From assembly GCA_036971475.1 (NCBI GenBank), contig JBAIZL010000005.1, forward strand, positions 244,399,323 through 244,463,322: DNA of 64,000 nucleotides, written 5' to 3'. Both the position numbers and the translations under genes were made by a program. The notes under the pieces were generated by a model that saw only the letters and a program-made list of their open reading frames with translations, made no database searches and was not told the DNA's origin. Origin of the DNA: Prosapia bicincta (lineage: Eukaryota; Arthropoda; Insecta; Hemiptera; Cercopidae). Shown in pieces: positions 1 through 13,353 of the stretch (positions are counted from its first letter, which is position 1; each line of letters opens with the position of its first letter).

Positions 1-1460
1 GGAATGCGGCGTCCACCCGCAACTCAATGTATCATAGTTTATACCGGTTTAAAGCGGTCTGTTTTTGTATTTTATAAATAATTCTATTGCTATTGTAAGC
101 AGAATAGTATGAGTAAATGTTTACAAAACCACGGGATACTATTAAACGTAATTGCAAGAGACTAAGAGAATTATCAAAGAAAAAATTGACTCTTACAGGT
201 ACTTCTTGTGTTTTATAATTTTTAATACGATAACGCTACAAATTATAGAAATTAAAATATTATTGCAGGCTTTAGAATAACGTAAAACAAATTTTTGAAG
301 TAACGCTAAATTCAGTAGCCTTTGAAATGGGAAATAAATAAAATGTATCGCTCCCAACATATACAAGATTGAACAAGAAAGATGGACGCCACGTATGGCT
401 TCTAAATTTGATAGGATAAGAATACATATAATAATTAAAGCAGTCCCTGAGAGGCCCAAAATGCAAATGCGATTATTATGTTACTTTTTGTAACAGATTC
501 TAGAGTAAGTTAATGCTAAATTGTAGGGGCTCTTAAAAATTAATATATTAAAAAAATATTAGTTTCCTATAAACATCATAAAAATATTAAATTTTTATAT
601 TCCACATAGTGTATGGTATTTTTTTTTTAAGGTTTGAATATTACTTCAAAGTACTTGCTCTAGAAGCTAGCGTGACATATTTGTAACCAAATTACGTAGT
701 CAAAAAAAGCAAAACAATTGCAAGACCCTACGAGAAAAAATGAATTTTTAATTATATATGGTATATTAGTATAATATATATGAAACATAATTTTATAAAT
801 ATTGAAATTTAAAATTTTGTAATAGTATACAATTGTACTAGGAATACTTAATTTGCATACATCAGTAAAACAACTCGTCGACTCGGTTCGACGCACGTCA
901 CAGATTAAATTAAACCCATCACGTGACCAATGCTCACCCCCAATAGCCTCGCCGCACAGTACTGCCCACCTCTTATGCTCTGTCACCTGCTTAAGCAGCG
1001 ATAAATTCATGCAGTTCGCGTGGTTGTGTCTGCAGTTAGGTTAGGTCTTAATGTTATTATTTAGTGTGCTGAGAACAATGCTGACTAGAGCGAGCACATT
1101 ATTCAAGCCTGTACTCAGTGGGGCGGCTGTCTAACAGCTCAATATTACATGTTAACGCCTAGACAGTTGGCACTACCCACCCAATTCTTCTTCCTATTAC
1201 ATGCGTTTACATCAGTGAAAAAAGCTACCAGAGGCTTTGTACACTATCGGCAATGAAAGGTAGCTCGTGCAAATAAATTATGCCAATTGGCTTTGATAAA
1301 AATGTAATTATAAACCTAGTCCCCTTTGAAAGTTGGAAAGTTCTTTTAATCAATAGATTTAGTACAAAACTTTGTTCTATTAAGTTGACAATAAACTAGA
1401 GCTATGTAAATTTTACAATATAGTAAAACAATTTGAGTGTTTGGCATACAAATAACTATG
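1..1460. other. AT-rich DNA, no recognisable gene
   Basis: No open frame longer than about 115 codons, and none resembles a known family. A slightly GC-richer patch lies near 870-1130. A two-copy TTAGG-like string sits near 1036-1045; two copies are too few to call telomeric repeat. Confidence 0.6.
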
Positions 1461-1890
1461 TCAACGATGTTTTACGATAAAATTTATCGATTATCAATTT
1501 CAAGTGTGGGAATAAATGTAAAGAGGAAATATGTTTAGATAGAAATATCTTCTTAGACCTGCATTATATCTCGTTAGAGAAGTTTCTAAAAAAAATACTA
1601 AAAATGCATACTTTTCAATGATATTTTATTTGTTTATAAACATCAATATAAATTACGATACTTTACGATGAAATTATGAAGTTTTAGGTGTGGAAATAAA
1701 TTTTAAGGGGAATTCTTTTTACATAGAAATATCACCTTACACATACTGCATAACTAATAATAAGCCGATAAACAAGTCTCTAATAAAATAAGTAAAACGT
1801 CTTAATAATTCAATGATATTTAAAGTTTTTGTATAGAGATCAACATAATATATAATGTACTTTTGCATATTTAGAATGTGACTGGCAAGA
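1461..1890. repeat. Degenerate ~195-bp tandem duplication
   Basis: Similar blocks recur about 195 bp apart. 1461-1557 and 1656-1740 share ACGAT-xx-TTTACGAT, GTGTGG-AATAAAT and ATAGAAATATC in the same order. The stretch TTCAATGATATTT near 1616 recurs near 1810. Divergence is high and there is no coding potential. It looks like two to three decayed units of a local tandem repeat. Confidence 0.45.
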
Positions 1891-4800
1891 TACACAATAT
1901 TACTCAATTTAAACAGAAGATCAGGGAGAAAAGTATTTTTTTTGCCAGGAAATTCGTTATTCAGAGAATTTAAAGCAGTTTTTTTCATAGAACGTGTCGT
2001 TACGGCAGGAAATGTGCTTTAATCTTCAATAAAGTAGTAATTTTCTTCTTCCTTTTCTTGCCTCGCTTTATCTAAATCTTAATTTATTCATTTATTTTAC
2101 ATATCTTTAAGTTTCAATGTTTCAAGGAATGTTCAATATGACGCTTGGTGTCAGCGATTTCATTACATTAGAAATATTTTTTCCATTCAGTCACGCTATT
2201 AATGTCCATGACTTCTGTCGCACCTTATAATTTGTTTCTACTCATCCAAGTCAATCAAAATTTTGTTTTCTCGTTTCTAAATAGTCAACACTAATTAAAA
2301 ATATTTCACGACATTAAACTAGTAATTTCATCTACCTGTACGTATTTCCATCGGCACATGGCCTAAACCATAAAATCATCCGATAAAATGTCTTGTCAGG
2401 CATCAGTCCGTTTGAACACAGAAATAAACTCTTTCAACTATGATTTGTTCTTCCATTTATCTATGGATTTATAACTTAAAATGCAACGACTGGCAACAAC
2501 AACCTGCCAATGGCGCTATTTAATTGATGTTTCGTCTTATGGCAACAAGATTTACAGCCGTGCGACAGATCCTTCGGTTACGTCAATACATATATTCATA
2601 GCAAAGTCGTATGCAAAATATGTCTGATGGAACAATATAGATGGCATTGAGATGCAGTTAATGTTTATGGCATTGCGACTTCTGTTACGTCTATATTAAC
2701 ATATTAGTTCGTCGGCCGGTTGATGGATGACGGCCACACACTGAGACCGTGTCTATGTCCGAGTCCGTTACGAACTATGAATATTTAACGCACGCAATAC
2801 GAGGAGCTCAACAATAAACTGAAATCGTTTATCGACAACCAAATTAAACATAAATTAAACGCAGATGTAATTAATGTTCCTTTTTTAAATAGATCACCTG
2901 GAAGCAACTAGAGCGAGCAGTGTAACGGAGTAGATTTGTAAATTATGAGGGCTGTGAGAATTCTTTGATTGTTTGTTCAGTGAGTCCTGTTTGACTGTAT
3001 TTCGAATCATTTTCTGATTCAGTTTAGGAGAAAAGTTTCAGAAAAGAGTTTAACCACCAAGAAAAGTCCTATTTAATAAAATAAAATTTTTAATTTTGCA
3101 GTATTCAAATCGACGATTTTTCAGAGTGATTAATTTAACCATTTTTAATATAGACAATATATACAAATCTGATGATCTATATGTGGAAGTGTTACTTTGG
3201 TTTTGTATTTAATGTCAATGACCTTACTATTTTTTAAAACTTTTATAAATCACCACATATAATACATACTTCTGCTGTTCCTAATATTAGGTTGATCTTC
3301 CATGTAGATACATTTCAAAGTATTGTTCAAAGTTTTTGAGAATAGAGTTTTTCGAAACGCGCCAAAAAATAAAAATATTTTAATGTTAAGAATTTAAAAA
3401 AAAATACTCTAATGTATACAGATAGTCCAAAAAGAAGTGAAGATGAATATAAAAAGAATTTCGCAGATAATGTTAATTTAATAAAGGTAACAGGTTTTAC
3501 AGTAGAATCTCGATAACTCGACATTCACTTATCATCCTTTGTTACCATACATCATGAAAGCTTAAAAAAACGTAAACAAGAAAATGTACTGAAAGAGTCA
3601 GTTATCTTTATTATCGGCTGTATAAGCACCTTACCGTCTTCGTCGTTGTCCTTCGTCCAACGCATTGCTCATCAGTCATTGTTTATTGTTCGTCTTTCGT
3701 GCATTCGAGTCGTCCTCCAGTAGAGGTATCTGCTTACGTAACTGTTTCTTATTACATTTTTCTTACCACCCGCCATTATGCTTACCCGTCGTCATAGCAA
3801 CCTATTTGTATCGGATAGAGGACGCCCTACTAAATTATCTATATCCAAATATAGGCCACTATTTGTTCTAATTATAAAATTAGAAATTAATAATAATTAA
3901 TATTAAATTATTAATAATTAAAATATAACGTAAAGTTGAAAACAATTTTAAACATCGTACATATAGAAGTAAAATATTGTTGATTTCACGTTCTTTATCC
4001 GCCTTGGTATGATGATTTCATATAAACAAATCCACGAAGTCACTCTGAAAAATTGTATCATCAATATAATAAAAGACACTACTATAACTACATTGTATGA
4101 GCTTTTAACATTTAGGTTTTTATTAATTAATAATTACCTTAACGTTATTAATCAATAAAACAGGAAGTATCTTCATTGTAACAACGTATCTACTGCCATA
4201 TACTTGTTCTTTGCAATAAAGATGTTTCATTTTTCTTAATTAGGAAGACGAGATTAATGCCATTGCCAGTAAACATATTCTTTACCTAATATTAGTAAAG
4301 TTTTAAAGAATCAATACTAGACCATGTGTAAATTCTTTAATCTAAAAATCATAAATGTCCAACGATATTTGTAAATTGATAAAAAGAACCCCTTAGGAAA
4401 TCAATTTCAATAACTCCCTTATATTTATTTAACCTTATAAAACGTTAGGCTACAATGTTTCACTTTAGCAGGACAGCAAAACGTCAGAGACAGCAAAATT
4501 ACCGACCTAAAATATGTGCTGTAACACCAAACTTAGTGAAATGTGATTTAGTGAAATGTGGTTTTATTAAGTTATATATTATTTACTGTTTTCAATATAA
4601 TGACCGAATATATCTTACTCTTTATCAACATCATAGATTCTTCTAATTATTCCTTAAAGATTCTTAATCCTAAATATTTAACCATGTTAACTGGACATGA
4701 TTTTTAATTTAACTTCGTAGGTCTTCATTGACTCTGTACTAGTGGCTAAACGGTAGGCCGCAACCTACTTTTCCTATATAGACTGCAGCATAATACAAGG

Positions 4801-5148
4801 ATATATTAACACAAACAAGAATATTAATAATATAAATTTGACCGCCTGTGTAGGTTCATGATATTAGACTATATATACCAGTTATAAAGCGATATTATAT
4901 AAACTTCTATTGATCACCATTGGACTTAAGTATAACTTATTGTAATATATGATTTTCGTAATGTCTTTATTCAATCCAGATCAACTTTTATACGTCATGA
5001 GTGTAAAATCACCTACTTCTCGTACCTAAGTGAAATCGTATGTAGGTGAAATTCATTGGAAAAACTATTAACGTTGGAAGTTCAAGTTACTGTAATAAAC
5101 AATACACCACGTACCGCAATACAAGACATTGATAAAATAATGATAGAG
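1891..5148. other. Non-coding AT-rich DNA
   Basis: No gene recognised. A more complex, GC-richer block at about 2460-2960 (repeated TGGCATTG/TGGCAA words and scattered TAAT cores) stands out from its surroundings and could be constrained non-coding DNA; that is inference only. Another GC-richer patch is at 3600-3850, with a 68-codon open frame that I do not recognise. Confidence 0.4.
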
Positions 5149-5765
5149 CTACGATAGTGAAGATGAAGATGATGATAATAAAGACAATACTACGACGATG
5201 ACGATAGCGACAAAGATGATAACATAATGCTGATGAAGACGACAACAAAAACGGTGATTATAAAAACAAGGGAGAAGACGATGACGACGATCATGAAGAC
5301 AATGGCGACAATGATGACGACGATACAATGTCGATAAAGACGATGATGATAATGATGAAGACAAAGACAATGGCGAAGATGACGGCGAAGACGATGATGA
5401 CCAAAAAGACGACGACGACGATAGCGACAAAATAAGATGACACAATGACGATGAAGACGACGACGAAGACGATGATGATAATGATGAAGACAAAGACGGC
5501 GACAGTGACGATGACGACGATAGCGACAAAATAAGATGACACAATGGCGATGAAGACGACGACGAAGACGATGACGGTAATGATGAAGACAAAGACGATG
5601 CCGATAATGATGAAGACAAAGACGACGACAATGACGATGACGACCATAGCGACCAAATAAGATGACACAATGACGATGAAGACGACGACGAATACGATGA
5701 TGGTAATGATGAAAACAAAGACGACGATAGTGACAATGATGATGATGATGATGATGATGATAGTG
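5149..5765. repeat. Imperfect (GAY)n block with ~100-125 bp higher-order period
   Basis: The plus strand is nearly all GAC/GAT/GAA triplets. A longer unit containing AGCGACAAAATAAGATGACAC followed by a GAAGACGACGACGAAGACG-type run recurs at about 5423, 5522 and 5648, with a weaker relative at 5206. The minus-strand serine-rich open frame of 195 codons is a by-product of the triplet repeat. The plus-strand Asp/Glu frame is broken by the repeated AAGATGA. Confidence 0.8.
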
Positions 5766-7861
5766 AATTACGACATTGATGATTTTTAATATTATATTGT
5801 TGACTGTGAAAATAAATTAGGTTTACAACTTATAACTACTCTCCTTCCTTCTATCTTTAAATTTATGAAAAACTTAATCAGCAAAAACATTTTCGTTTGC
5901 CCTAAAGACTAAGCGATTTTAAACAGAGTATATACCTTACGGGTAAAAACGTTATGTCCAGTTTAGGCTATCGTCTAGAATAACATAGCCCAAAACATTA
6001 TACATAATAAATCTACCGAACTTTCACCTAAAATGCGACTGAAGGTTTTTTGGGCCTAGTTAACTTAATGCAGCTTTGTTAAATATAACGTACAGTTATA
6101 AATAGCTGTAAACGCGTGTTTATAATAATGTTCCAACAGAAACAGATTCGTTGGATTAATGGCGAACAGACGCAGCGTAACACAAACAACTCCGATATAT
6201 AATGACCGTGTACAGCGCTGGCAATTATCACGTGGCCACCGAAGATTAACGTTTTGCATACTTGCCTCGGGTGGACGCAATATCTCAGCCGGCTACAATT
6301 GTATCATGTCCATACCATATAAAATAAAAACAACTTCGCACATTAAACGAAAGTGAGAAAAGTATGATATAATTATGTGAGTTAATTATACACATTCTTG
6401 GGCGAACGCAATTAGCGAGCCGAAGGTTGGTTCTACCTTGTGAAGGACAAACATTTTGAAAGCTAATCACTATAGCCAACAAATTGTAACTCGTCGCTGT
6501 ACAAATATGGAATCTGGGCCAGTGGGGTGAACGCCGCCGGCGCTATCAGCTGATCTCAACTATTATTCGCGGTAAAAACATTACTATAATTCTTATTTTT
6601 ATGAATGGTTAAATGTCAGCCTGTAAATCTATTTAATGCAATACGTTTGTAACAACGAGGATAAAAATATATAATTTGTGTTTAAGTTAATCCCTTCTCT
6701 GATTGCACGAGAGAAATAATACTGCGTGCGCTGTCTTTCATACTCTTCTAATAATTGAATTAGAGAATTAAAATGTTACACTAAAAGTGTTGGCTGGTGA
6801 TGTTACTAGCATTGTCATTGGGCAAAAAAGTGAATTATTTCAATACCTTCTTGTAATACAGGTACGAAGTAGTAAAAAACCTTTGGGAGCTGATGTCACA
6901 GCGAAACAAAGATAAAAGGTTCATTTAACTATAAAACTCTTCATTATCAGGTGAAGACTACTGCAAACCTTTACCTATTAATAACACACAAATAGTTTCT
7001 ATTGGGTTTTAACCTAAAAATCGGATAAAACAGGTCGTTGGATAAAACTATAGCAGTAGTCTAGATGTAATATTATTTGAGAAATCTGGGGAGCAACAGA
7101 AATCGATTGAACTATAAACCCAGTTGCTTTTGTAACATTTGACGCACAATAAAATAAATAAGAATCAAACACAATCTATTAAATAAATATATTTAGGAAA
7201 TGATACTCTGAGAAAGTTGGTGCAACTAATGTCAAAATAAAAAAGTTTTGTTTGAATAAAAAATATTGGAAAAATAACTGGAAAACAGACAAACAGAAAG
7301 TCACGCAGTAAATTGTAAACATGTTCAAAGAAGCTGAATTTGAATTATTCGTTATGCTGTATTCTGCGGTAAACCAACGATATTTAAATTCGGCTTGGTT
7401 GGGCTTGCTATTGGATTCTTGGTAATGTAGTGTGCCTTACAAATTTGTTTGCTCTACAAAAAACCAGCATTTAGATACAACTTAATCGTTTCCACAAGTG
7501 ACTTTTTTTTACCTTTGTGAGGCGTTTTTCAAATATTGAGTCGTCGCATCATAAAATAAACGAGATCTTTCGAAGATGCGCAATATGTAAGTTTGTTTCA
7601 CAAACGAAGAAAAATACAATAATATTTTTAAAAATACTAATCGGAAAATAGCTTGAACAGAGAAAAACACCAGCAATGAATAGCAACATTATTTTGTATA
7701 TGTAACAATTTTTAAACTGTTGACTAGGGAATCGCGCTTTCAAATGTCAATATATTAAATTAGTTAAAGCTTCCAGCCATTATTTTAAAGATATTCTTAT
7801 TTATGACACTCGATCTCTTATATAAATGATATGTATATGATGTGTAATTATTACCCGGAAT
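5766..7861. other. AT-rich DNA, no recognisable gene
   Basis: Only short overlapping open frames on both strands (for example about 6065-6482), none with a recognisable domain. A GC-richer patch around 6470-6560 has no clear identity. Confidence 0.5.
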
Positions 7862-7930
7862 ACATCCGTTCATATTGTAGTACATGAAAACGCTGTTCCG
7901 ACGATTCGCCAGAATCTCATCTAACATTGT
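7862..7930 (-). repeat. Retroelement-end-like sequence, copy 1
   Basis: Read on the minus strand, this matches 13181-13250 on the plus strand: AATGxTAGATGAxATTCT, then GCGAAxCGTCGGAAC, then a variable stretch and ATGAACGGATGT. It lies directly downstream of the LINE remnant on the same strand. The GAAxCG hairpin style resembles the ends of Penelope-like elements, but no coding part is attached, so the family is inferred. Confidence 0.45.
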
Positions 7931-7972
7931 TGAGGTGAAGCAAACAAAGGGAATATGTATAGCAAACAAAGC

Positions 7973-8475
7973 CTAGGTTTTTGCAAGAGGGTCTCTTTTG
8001 CAGGAGTGACACCAAGAGTGTCTTCTACCGCGGCCCCTACAACTGTCATTTTTCTTTGCAAGGTCATCATATATTGCACCCACTTGGCGACCAATGTATT
8101 TCACCTTTCCAGAATAATTGTTTTGACCAATGCAACGCCTTACGTCTTCATTGATAACAGTTTAGTCTTAAATATTGGTAGAAGTCTACTGTAGGTCTGA
8201 ATTTCTAAGACCTTAAATCCTTTCATTACAGTTTCGGTTAATGCACGTGCTTTCGTTACGTACAACAGAATACACAACGAACAGTCTGATTTTGACAACT
8301 AGAGTTAAACTCTACGAGGTAAATATGCACATCAAGTTCCTCAACCATACTCTAGCTTGTACTAATCTTTCTCGTCTTACTTGGCTTCATCTTGAGTTTA
8401 TTTTTGTTCCAGCTAAATTCACGATTCTCCTTCTTCAGTTCTTTGATCGCCTAGTATATGTCTTATAGGTTGTTA
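7973..8475 (-). pseudogene. LINE (non-LTR retrotransposon) 3' remnant
   Basis: Minus-strand translation gives a degraded C-terminal end of a LINE reverse-transcriptase protein. The upstream part (about 8240-8470) contains KIRLFVVYSVVRN, recalling the KxRLxxxYVxSVLLYG region after the RT domain. The part at 7973-8159 is open for about 60 codons from VINEDVRRCIG through KVKYIG and RGRGRRHSW to a stop, matching the usual ...IxREELLxRIG...YLGH...GRRRxSW tail order of many LINE ORF2 proteins. Several stops and frameshifts separate the blocks, and the RT core and endonuclease are absent. Clade was not assigned. Recognition is by motif order from memory, so a translated search is the decisive test. 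Confidence 0.5.
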
Positions 8476-8479
8476 ATTT

Positions 8480-10019
8480 TTCCTTATATGGTATCTCACA
8501 TACCCATTTATGTGAGATTACAGAAGCTTTCTTTGTCAATTTTTCAAGTTCAGTTAACAAAGAAAAATCGCACGGTTTTATCCCCAAACATCTTTTATGT
8601 ATGATGTGATGTTAAAGTAATGGTTGAGCATGGGTTCTATCTTTGTATTGGCTGCTACTTTTCTGAAATGGAGTGTTGTTTTCTTAGACTTTACTGTGGA
8701 AATATGCTCAATAGAAATCAATAAACGCTTTGAATTGTATTATAAAACTACACGTGTTATTCTATACGGTGATATTATGTTAAACAGTGCTACAGTTGGT
8801 TTATTCGAGCGATTGATTCTTCAAAAGGGAGTGTCCAAAATTTAAAAAAATTCAGAATACTTCAGTGACGAAGAAGTTGAAAGCCTGCCTGGACAGGAAG
8901 TTTCGGATTTCGTCAGAGCCACCTCGTAATGGACGTTACTCTGAAGAATTTAAAAAACACAAAAAGCGGTTTGCCAACGTAAAAGCTACATTCCCGCTGC
9001 ACTCCGGCCTTGTTTGTCCTAAGTGAGCGAAAGCTGAGATGCGAATCTGGAACGTGCATTGTGAGCCGGCCGACTTGAGGGTTCGGACATTCCGTGATAA
9101 CGGCCGGAGTATTATCATACAAAGGTCCTTTGGTAAGTTATTAGCATAGAAGCGGACTACCTGCAACATTTCACGACATGCTAGTCCACATTAGGGCTCT
9201 AAATTTATTTTATCTGATCCGTCTCTTGTCGCTTTGAGGGCAAAGTTTATGACGGTGGATTTCAAAAGCGTGCCACTCTACAATCAAATCGTGTAACATA
9301 TTTATTTCGGAGGAAATAATTTTGATTTTTTATGTTCGGTTGTGTGAATGCTATCAGCAATATTATTTTATGAAAACAATGACTGTATTCAGAAAATATT
9401 TTCATATATAGGTTATAGATAACTATAAACGATATACGTAAAGGGTCAGACGGGTTTTTTATTTAGATTTGGTGAACGGGACCACGACGTGTTAATGTTT
9501 TTAATATTTAGAATAACTTACATTTATTTATTTTTGTGTTGAAGATTAATTTCTAAAATATTATTACTTAAAAAAATAAGAAATGATTTAAAACATTTCT
9601 ATTTTGAAATTACTTCAGAACCAATACCTCATCAATTCTTTTTGTTCAGATCTTGTTCTTGTGTTCAGCACGTCCCTCTTGAACTTTCCTTGAAAACATG
9701 TTTGTCTGTTATCAGCTGAACTTTTTATTCTTCCAATTTCATTCTATAATTCATCCCTTTAGGCAAAAGTTTACCATCTCGCAGAACCTTTGTATGGCTC
9801 GTCATTTTGTTAGTAAGATATTCATATTCAACCAAATTATCTCTTTTAACTCAATACTCCACATATGAGTTTAATAATTGATTTATCTTGCAAAGATTCA
9901 TTCCCTTATAATAACAAGAAGTAAATCTTATTTTTTATATAAACTCATTTGTATGATGTAGTATCTAATTTCAAATTGTATAAAATTCTCATTTTCGTTT
10001 TAGATAGTTCATCGCTAAA
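8480..10019. other. No recognisable gene
   Basis: A GC-richer block at about 8870-9180 has overlapping short open frames on the minus strand (69 and 77 codons), neither recognised. The rest is AT-rich. Confidence 0.45.
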
Positions 10020-10154
10020 ATGTCAGTAAAAGTGGTAGAAGAATTTTCATTTCAAGGGTCGGCTAGCGACACTTGTTCGTCTAGTGAGTCCGCCGTATGT
10101 CTGCATTTGTCATCGCAACTGTGTTCCTTCCCACTGTCCAATCACCCACTCTGA
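10020..10154 (+). CDS. Unrecognised 44-codon open frame
   Basis: It runs from ATG to TGA, beginning MSVKVVEEFSFQG and continuing with a Ser/Cys-rich stretch. It stands out for balanced base composition in an AT-rich setting. A pyrimidine-rich TTTTCGTTTTAG just before the ATG could be a splice acceptor. No domain, signal peptide or relative is recognised. It could be a small exon, or chance. Confidence 0.15.
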   Translation: MSVKVVEEFSFQGSASDTCSSSESAVCLHLSSQLCSFPLSNHPL

Positions 10155-12942
10155 AAGAGTGATGCAGTACCGTTGCAAGGCAGATACACAGATACTGCTT
10201 TTCGTATTAACAAATACTATTAGATAAAATACATTTATACTTTCAATTGTAATTGTTTTCCAACAATTCTTATGATATTCTTTGACAGGGAATTATTTTT
10301 CAGGATGAAACACTTTATGGAGAAATTATAACTTTCGCGCTCTCACTTACACCATAAATCCCCTGGAATTAATGGACAGAGTTATCCTTAGTAATAGGAA
10401 AGATATGGAATAGTAAGTAGTAGCAGCATTATCTAAGGCTGTAAATGTGGAAAGGTAGATAAAATATTAGGTGGAGGGGAACTTACGATTTCATTGAGAA
10501 AACCTGGGAGTTCCAACGCAAATGACTCCTTAAATTATTGTTGCAGAGACTACTGAATATAGCAGACAGTCTTCTTTTAAATTAAAAAACCGAAGCTGCC
10601 TCAATCATAGATAGGAGTAAATATCAATGTTCTGTAATAATACATTGTTTATTTTAAAGTAGTAAACAGATTAGGTCACATAAGCATAATAGTGAGCCTT
10701 GTAATATTAAAGAAGTAATAGTGATATAAATAAAAAAAACAAACTAGAAGATATACAATGATGATTTGGTTGAAGAATAAAAGGATAATATTAACAAATC
10801 ATGTTTGTTTCTGGATATGGCACCTCCAAGTGAATAGCTGACTAAATACGGGCTAAATAAATCTTAAAGCTTTGAATGAGGTCATTTTTGATATAACTGG
10901 AGTAACCTTGTGAACTAGACTTTAAACCTTCAGTTCTATAAACAATATTTTTTCGTATATAATAGCTGCATATTGTGAAACCGAATGAACCTGCGAAGGA
11001 TTTAAAAAAAATATTACTACCAACAAAATGGGTAGTAAAATTGTTAAAGAAATATAATTTCTTAACGACAACGATAAGACTCATAATTTTTTCACACAAA
11101 AAATGACCATAAAAGCTCGATAACTCTACCGTATGCCTCGAGTTTTCTTCTCACATATAAACAAGACGGTCGTTGTAAAATGTTACGTTAACCGTAAATA
11201 AAATTAATAGAGCCTATTTAAATCGGACACAAAGCACAGGCAACCTGTAGACCGTTACCTGACCATTTAGGCCGGACCAGTTTCGACGCTCATTATTGCA
11301 AAACAAACATTTACGCTTATTCGGTCTTTAATTAACCAGACCAATTAACATGTACAAATGATATGTAATTAACAGTTAATTTAATTACGACGATAAATCA
11401 TTAAGGAAAATATTATTCCCTAATAATACTGTACGGTGTATAAATATCACTATTAATCACAAAGAGAGACTCCGATATTTCATTCGACGCACACTAGTTG
11501 TGTTTTGCGTTAGTTTATGTTTCCAGTTTTAAAATAACATTTTATAAGGTATGGGTTGCTCTCGCCTTAGGGAAATTAGCTCTTCTGCAATTTATATAAA
11601 TTGGGAACTATACGAAATGCAATAAAGGTTATTGTGATTGCTTTTTGTTGAAACGTACGATGTGGTTTAATGTCGTATACACACCCTGCTTTGCGCATGC
11701 ACACGTCTAGTGTACTGGAAGTAAAAAGTATGCATATGAACTCCAAACTTGCAGGCCGTGATTAAACAGTTTATTTCACGATAATTTCGAAAGTTATACA
11801 AACGTATAAGTAAACAGTTTTTTTTGAAAATTTTAAAACATTTTTTATTTGTGAATTACAAAGTACAAAACGAAAATCTATTCTATATTTTTGATAATGT
11901 ATATTCTCCAACCATAACCTTCGTTAATCTAACCTTTGGTAACACTTCTACCTTACATTTTTCCCAAAATAATTAACTGAAACCTATTTCATATATGTTT
12001 ATGAAATATTATAATTCTTAATAGAAAAATTTAGTTTACTTAGCAGTTCTCTTCGCGTAACTCTCTACATCCATTTATAAATCTTATTATATTCATAACT
12101 ACCTCTTTTATGATCCTATTCTACGTGAATCTAAAACAAAATTTGTTCATTTACAGTTTAGACTAGAATAATATGAATATAAAACTTCTTGTGGGTTGAT
12201 CGCGATTGCTTGGTCACTCGCTTGATTATTTTTTGGTTAGCGGACGGATAACTAGCTTCACCCCAATTGAAAGTAGGTCGACTTCAAGTAAGCGACCGGC
12301 CAGTCCCAGAAGGGGTTGACAGAGGAGAGGGTACTCTGTCAGGGTTGCTCGTATTAGGCTAGTCCTAAGCAGCCGTTTTCCATTCGGGGCGATGTTTGGT
12401 TGAGACGGAAAGAAGATCTATCGGAATCTATCTTTATTTCACCTTAGAGGGAACTGGATGACTATTTCTTAAAAAAAAATTATTTCACAAGAAATACACT
12501 TGAAACTACGTGACTTAAAAGCTAAACTCATTTGCTTTAAGATCAAGTAAAGAGTAACCTATGCGAGAATACAGAATAACTTTTAAAAGAAATTTTTTTG
12601 CTTGAATGTCAAAGTAGGGACATGTCAGTGGAATAGAAAGATATCGGTTTACCAAACCTCAAGATGTCATCTTTTTCAAATATTCCTAGGTATTCGGTTT
12701 GAAGTATGTCCTCATGTAATTCCATCAACGCTTCCTTTTCTTTTACGTGAGTGCACCGTATCACACCCTTTTACTTCCCTGAAAGAAAAGTGTCCGGTAG
12801 AACGCATGTATGCTATGATCCAAATAAATGTCCTCTATTAGCGGGATTTACTATCTTATCTTAATCCTAACGATACCTTCGAGTTTATCTTATCCCTATC
12901 AGGGGAGGTGGGATATTTAGTGTGCATATTAAATATATTAAA
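10155..12942. other. Non-coding DNA with a TAAT-core cluster at 11310-11405
   Basis: No gene recognised. At about 11310-11405 many TAATTA/TTAATT cores occur close together (TTTAATTAACC, CAATTAAC, GTAATTAAC, TTTAATTACG), the core bound by homeodomain proteins. In AT-rich DNA such words are expected by chance, so this is weak. A GC-richer patch at 12190-12420 has no clear identity. Confidence 0.35.
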
Positions 12943-12966
12943 TACACAAACACACACACGCATGTG

Positions 12967-13043
<77 letters not shown>

Positions 13044-13052
13044 GTATGTATG
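12943..13052. repeat. Compound (CA)/(TA)n/(GTAT)n microsatellite
   Basis: A short CA run, then about 60 bp of TA, then about five GTAT units. Left boundary of the foldback cassette at 13053-13287. Confidence 0.95.
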
Positions 13053-13287
13053 ATAAATAGTTAATATCAGAAGTACATCTGTTCATGTTGTAGTGCATAG
13101 AATCGCAGTTTGGTAGTTTGACTAGAATCTTAGTTAACCCAACAGTTCATCCGCTCTTAAACTGTTGAGTTCACCTTGTCAATGCTAGATGACATTCTAG
13201 CGAAACGTCGGAACTGTGATTTTATGCACTGCAAAATGAACGGATGTTTTAAAAATAATGTTCCATCCCTGAAAGCATACATATTAG
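13053..13287. mobile_element. Foldback cassette between two (TA)n tracts
   Basis: Two inverted arms: about 13071-13112 (ACATCTGTTCATG...AGTGCATA...ATCGCAGTT) pairs with about 13210-13252 (AACTGTGATTTTATGCACTGC...ATGAACGGATGT). The right arm is preceded by GCTAGATGACATTCTAGCGAAACG, a hairpin followed by GAAACG, and the whole right half is shared with 7862-7930 on the other strand. It has no coding potential. Inference: a non-autonomous element, or two inverted terminal fragments of a Penelope-like retroelement. Confidence 0.5.

Positions 13288-13351
<64 letters not shown>
13288..13351. repeat. (TA)n microsatellite
   Basis: Pure TA dinucleotides; right boundary of the foldback cassette. Confidence 0.95.

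Positions 13352-13353
<2 letters not shown>

Noticed and set aside
5149..5736. 195-codon serine-rich protein on the minus strand
   Set aside because: The frame is kept open only by GAY triplet repeats; no start context or domain.
11310..11405. Homeodomain-bound enhancer
   Set aside because: TAAT cores are expected by chance in such AT-rich DNA; kept only as a note.
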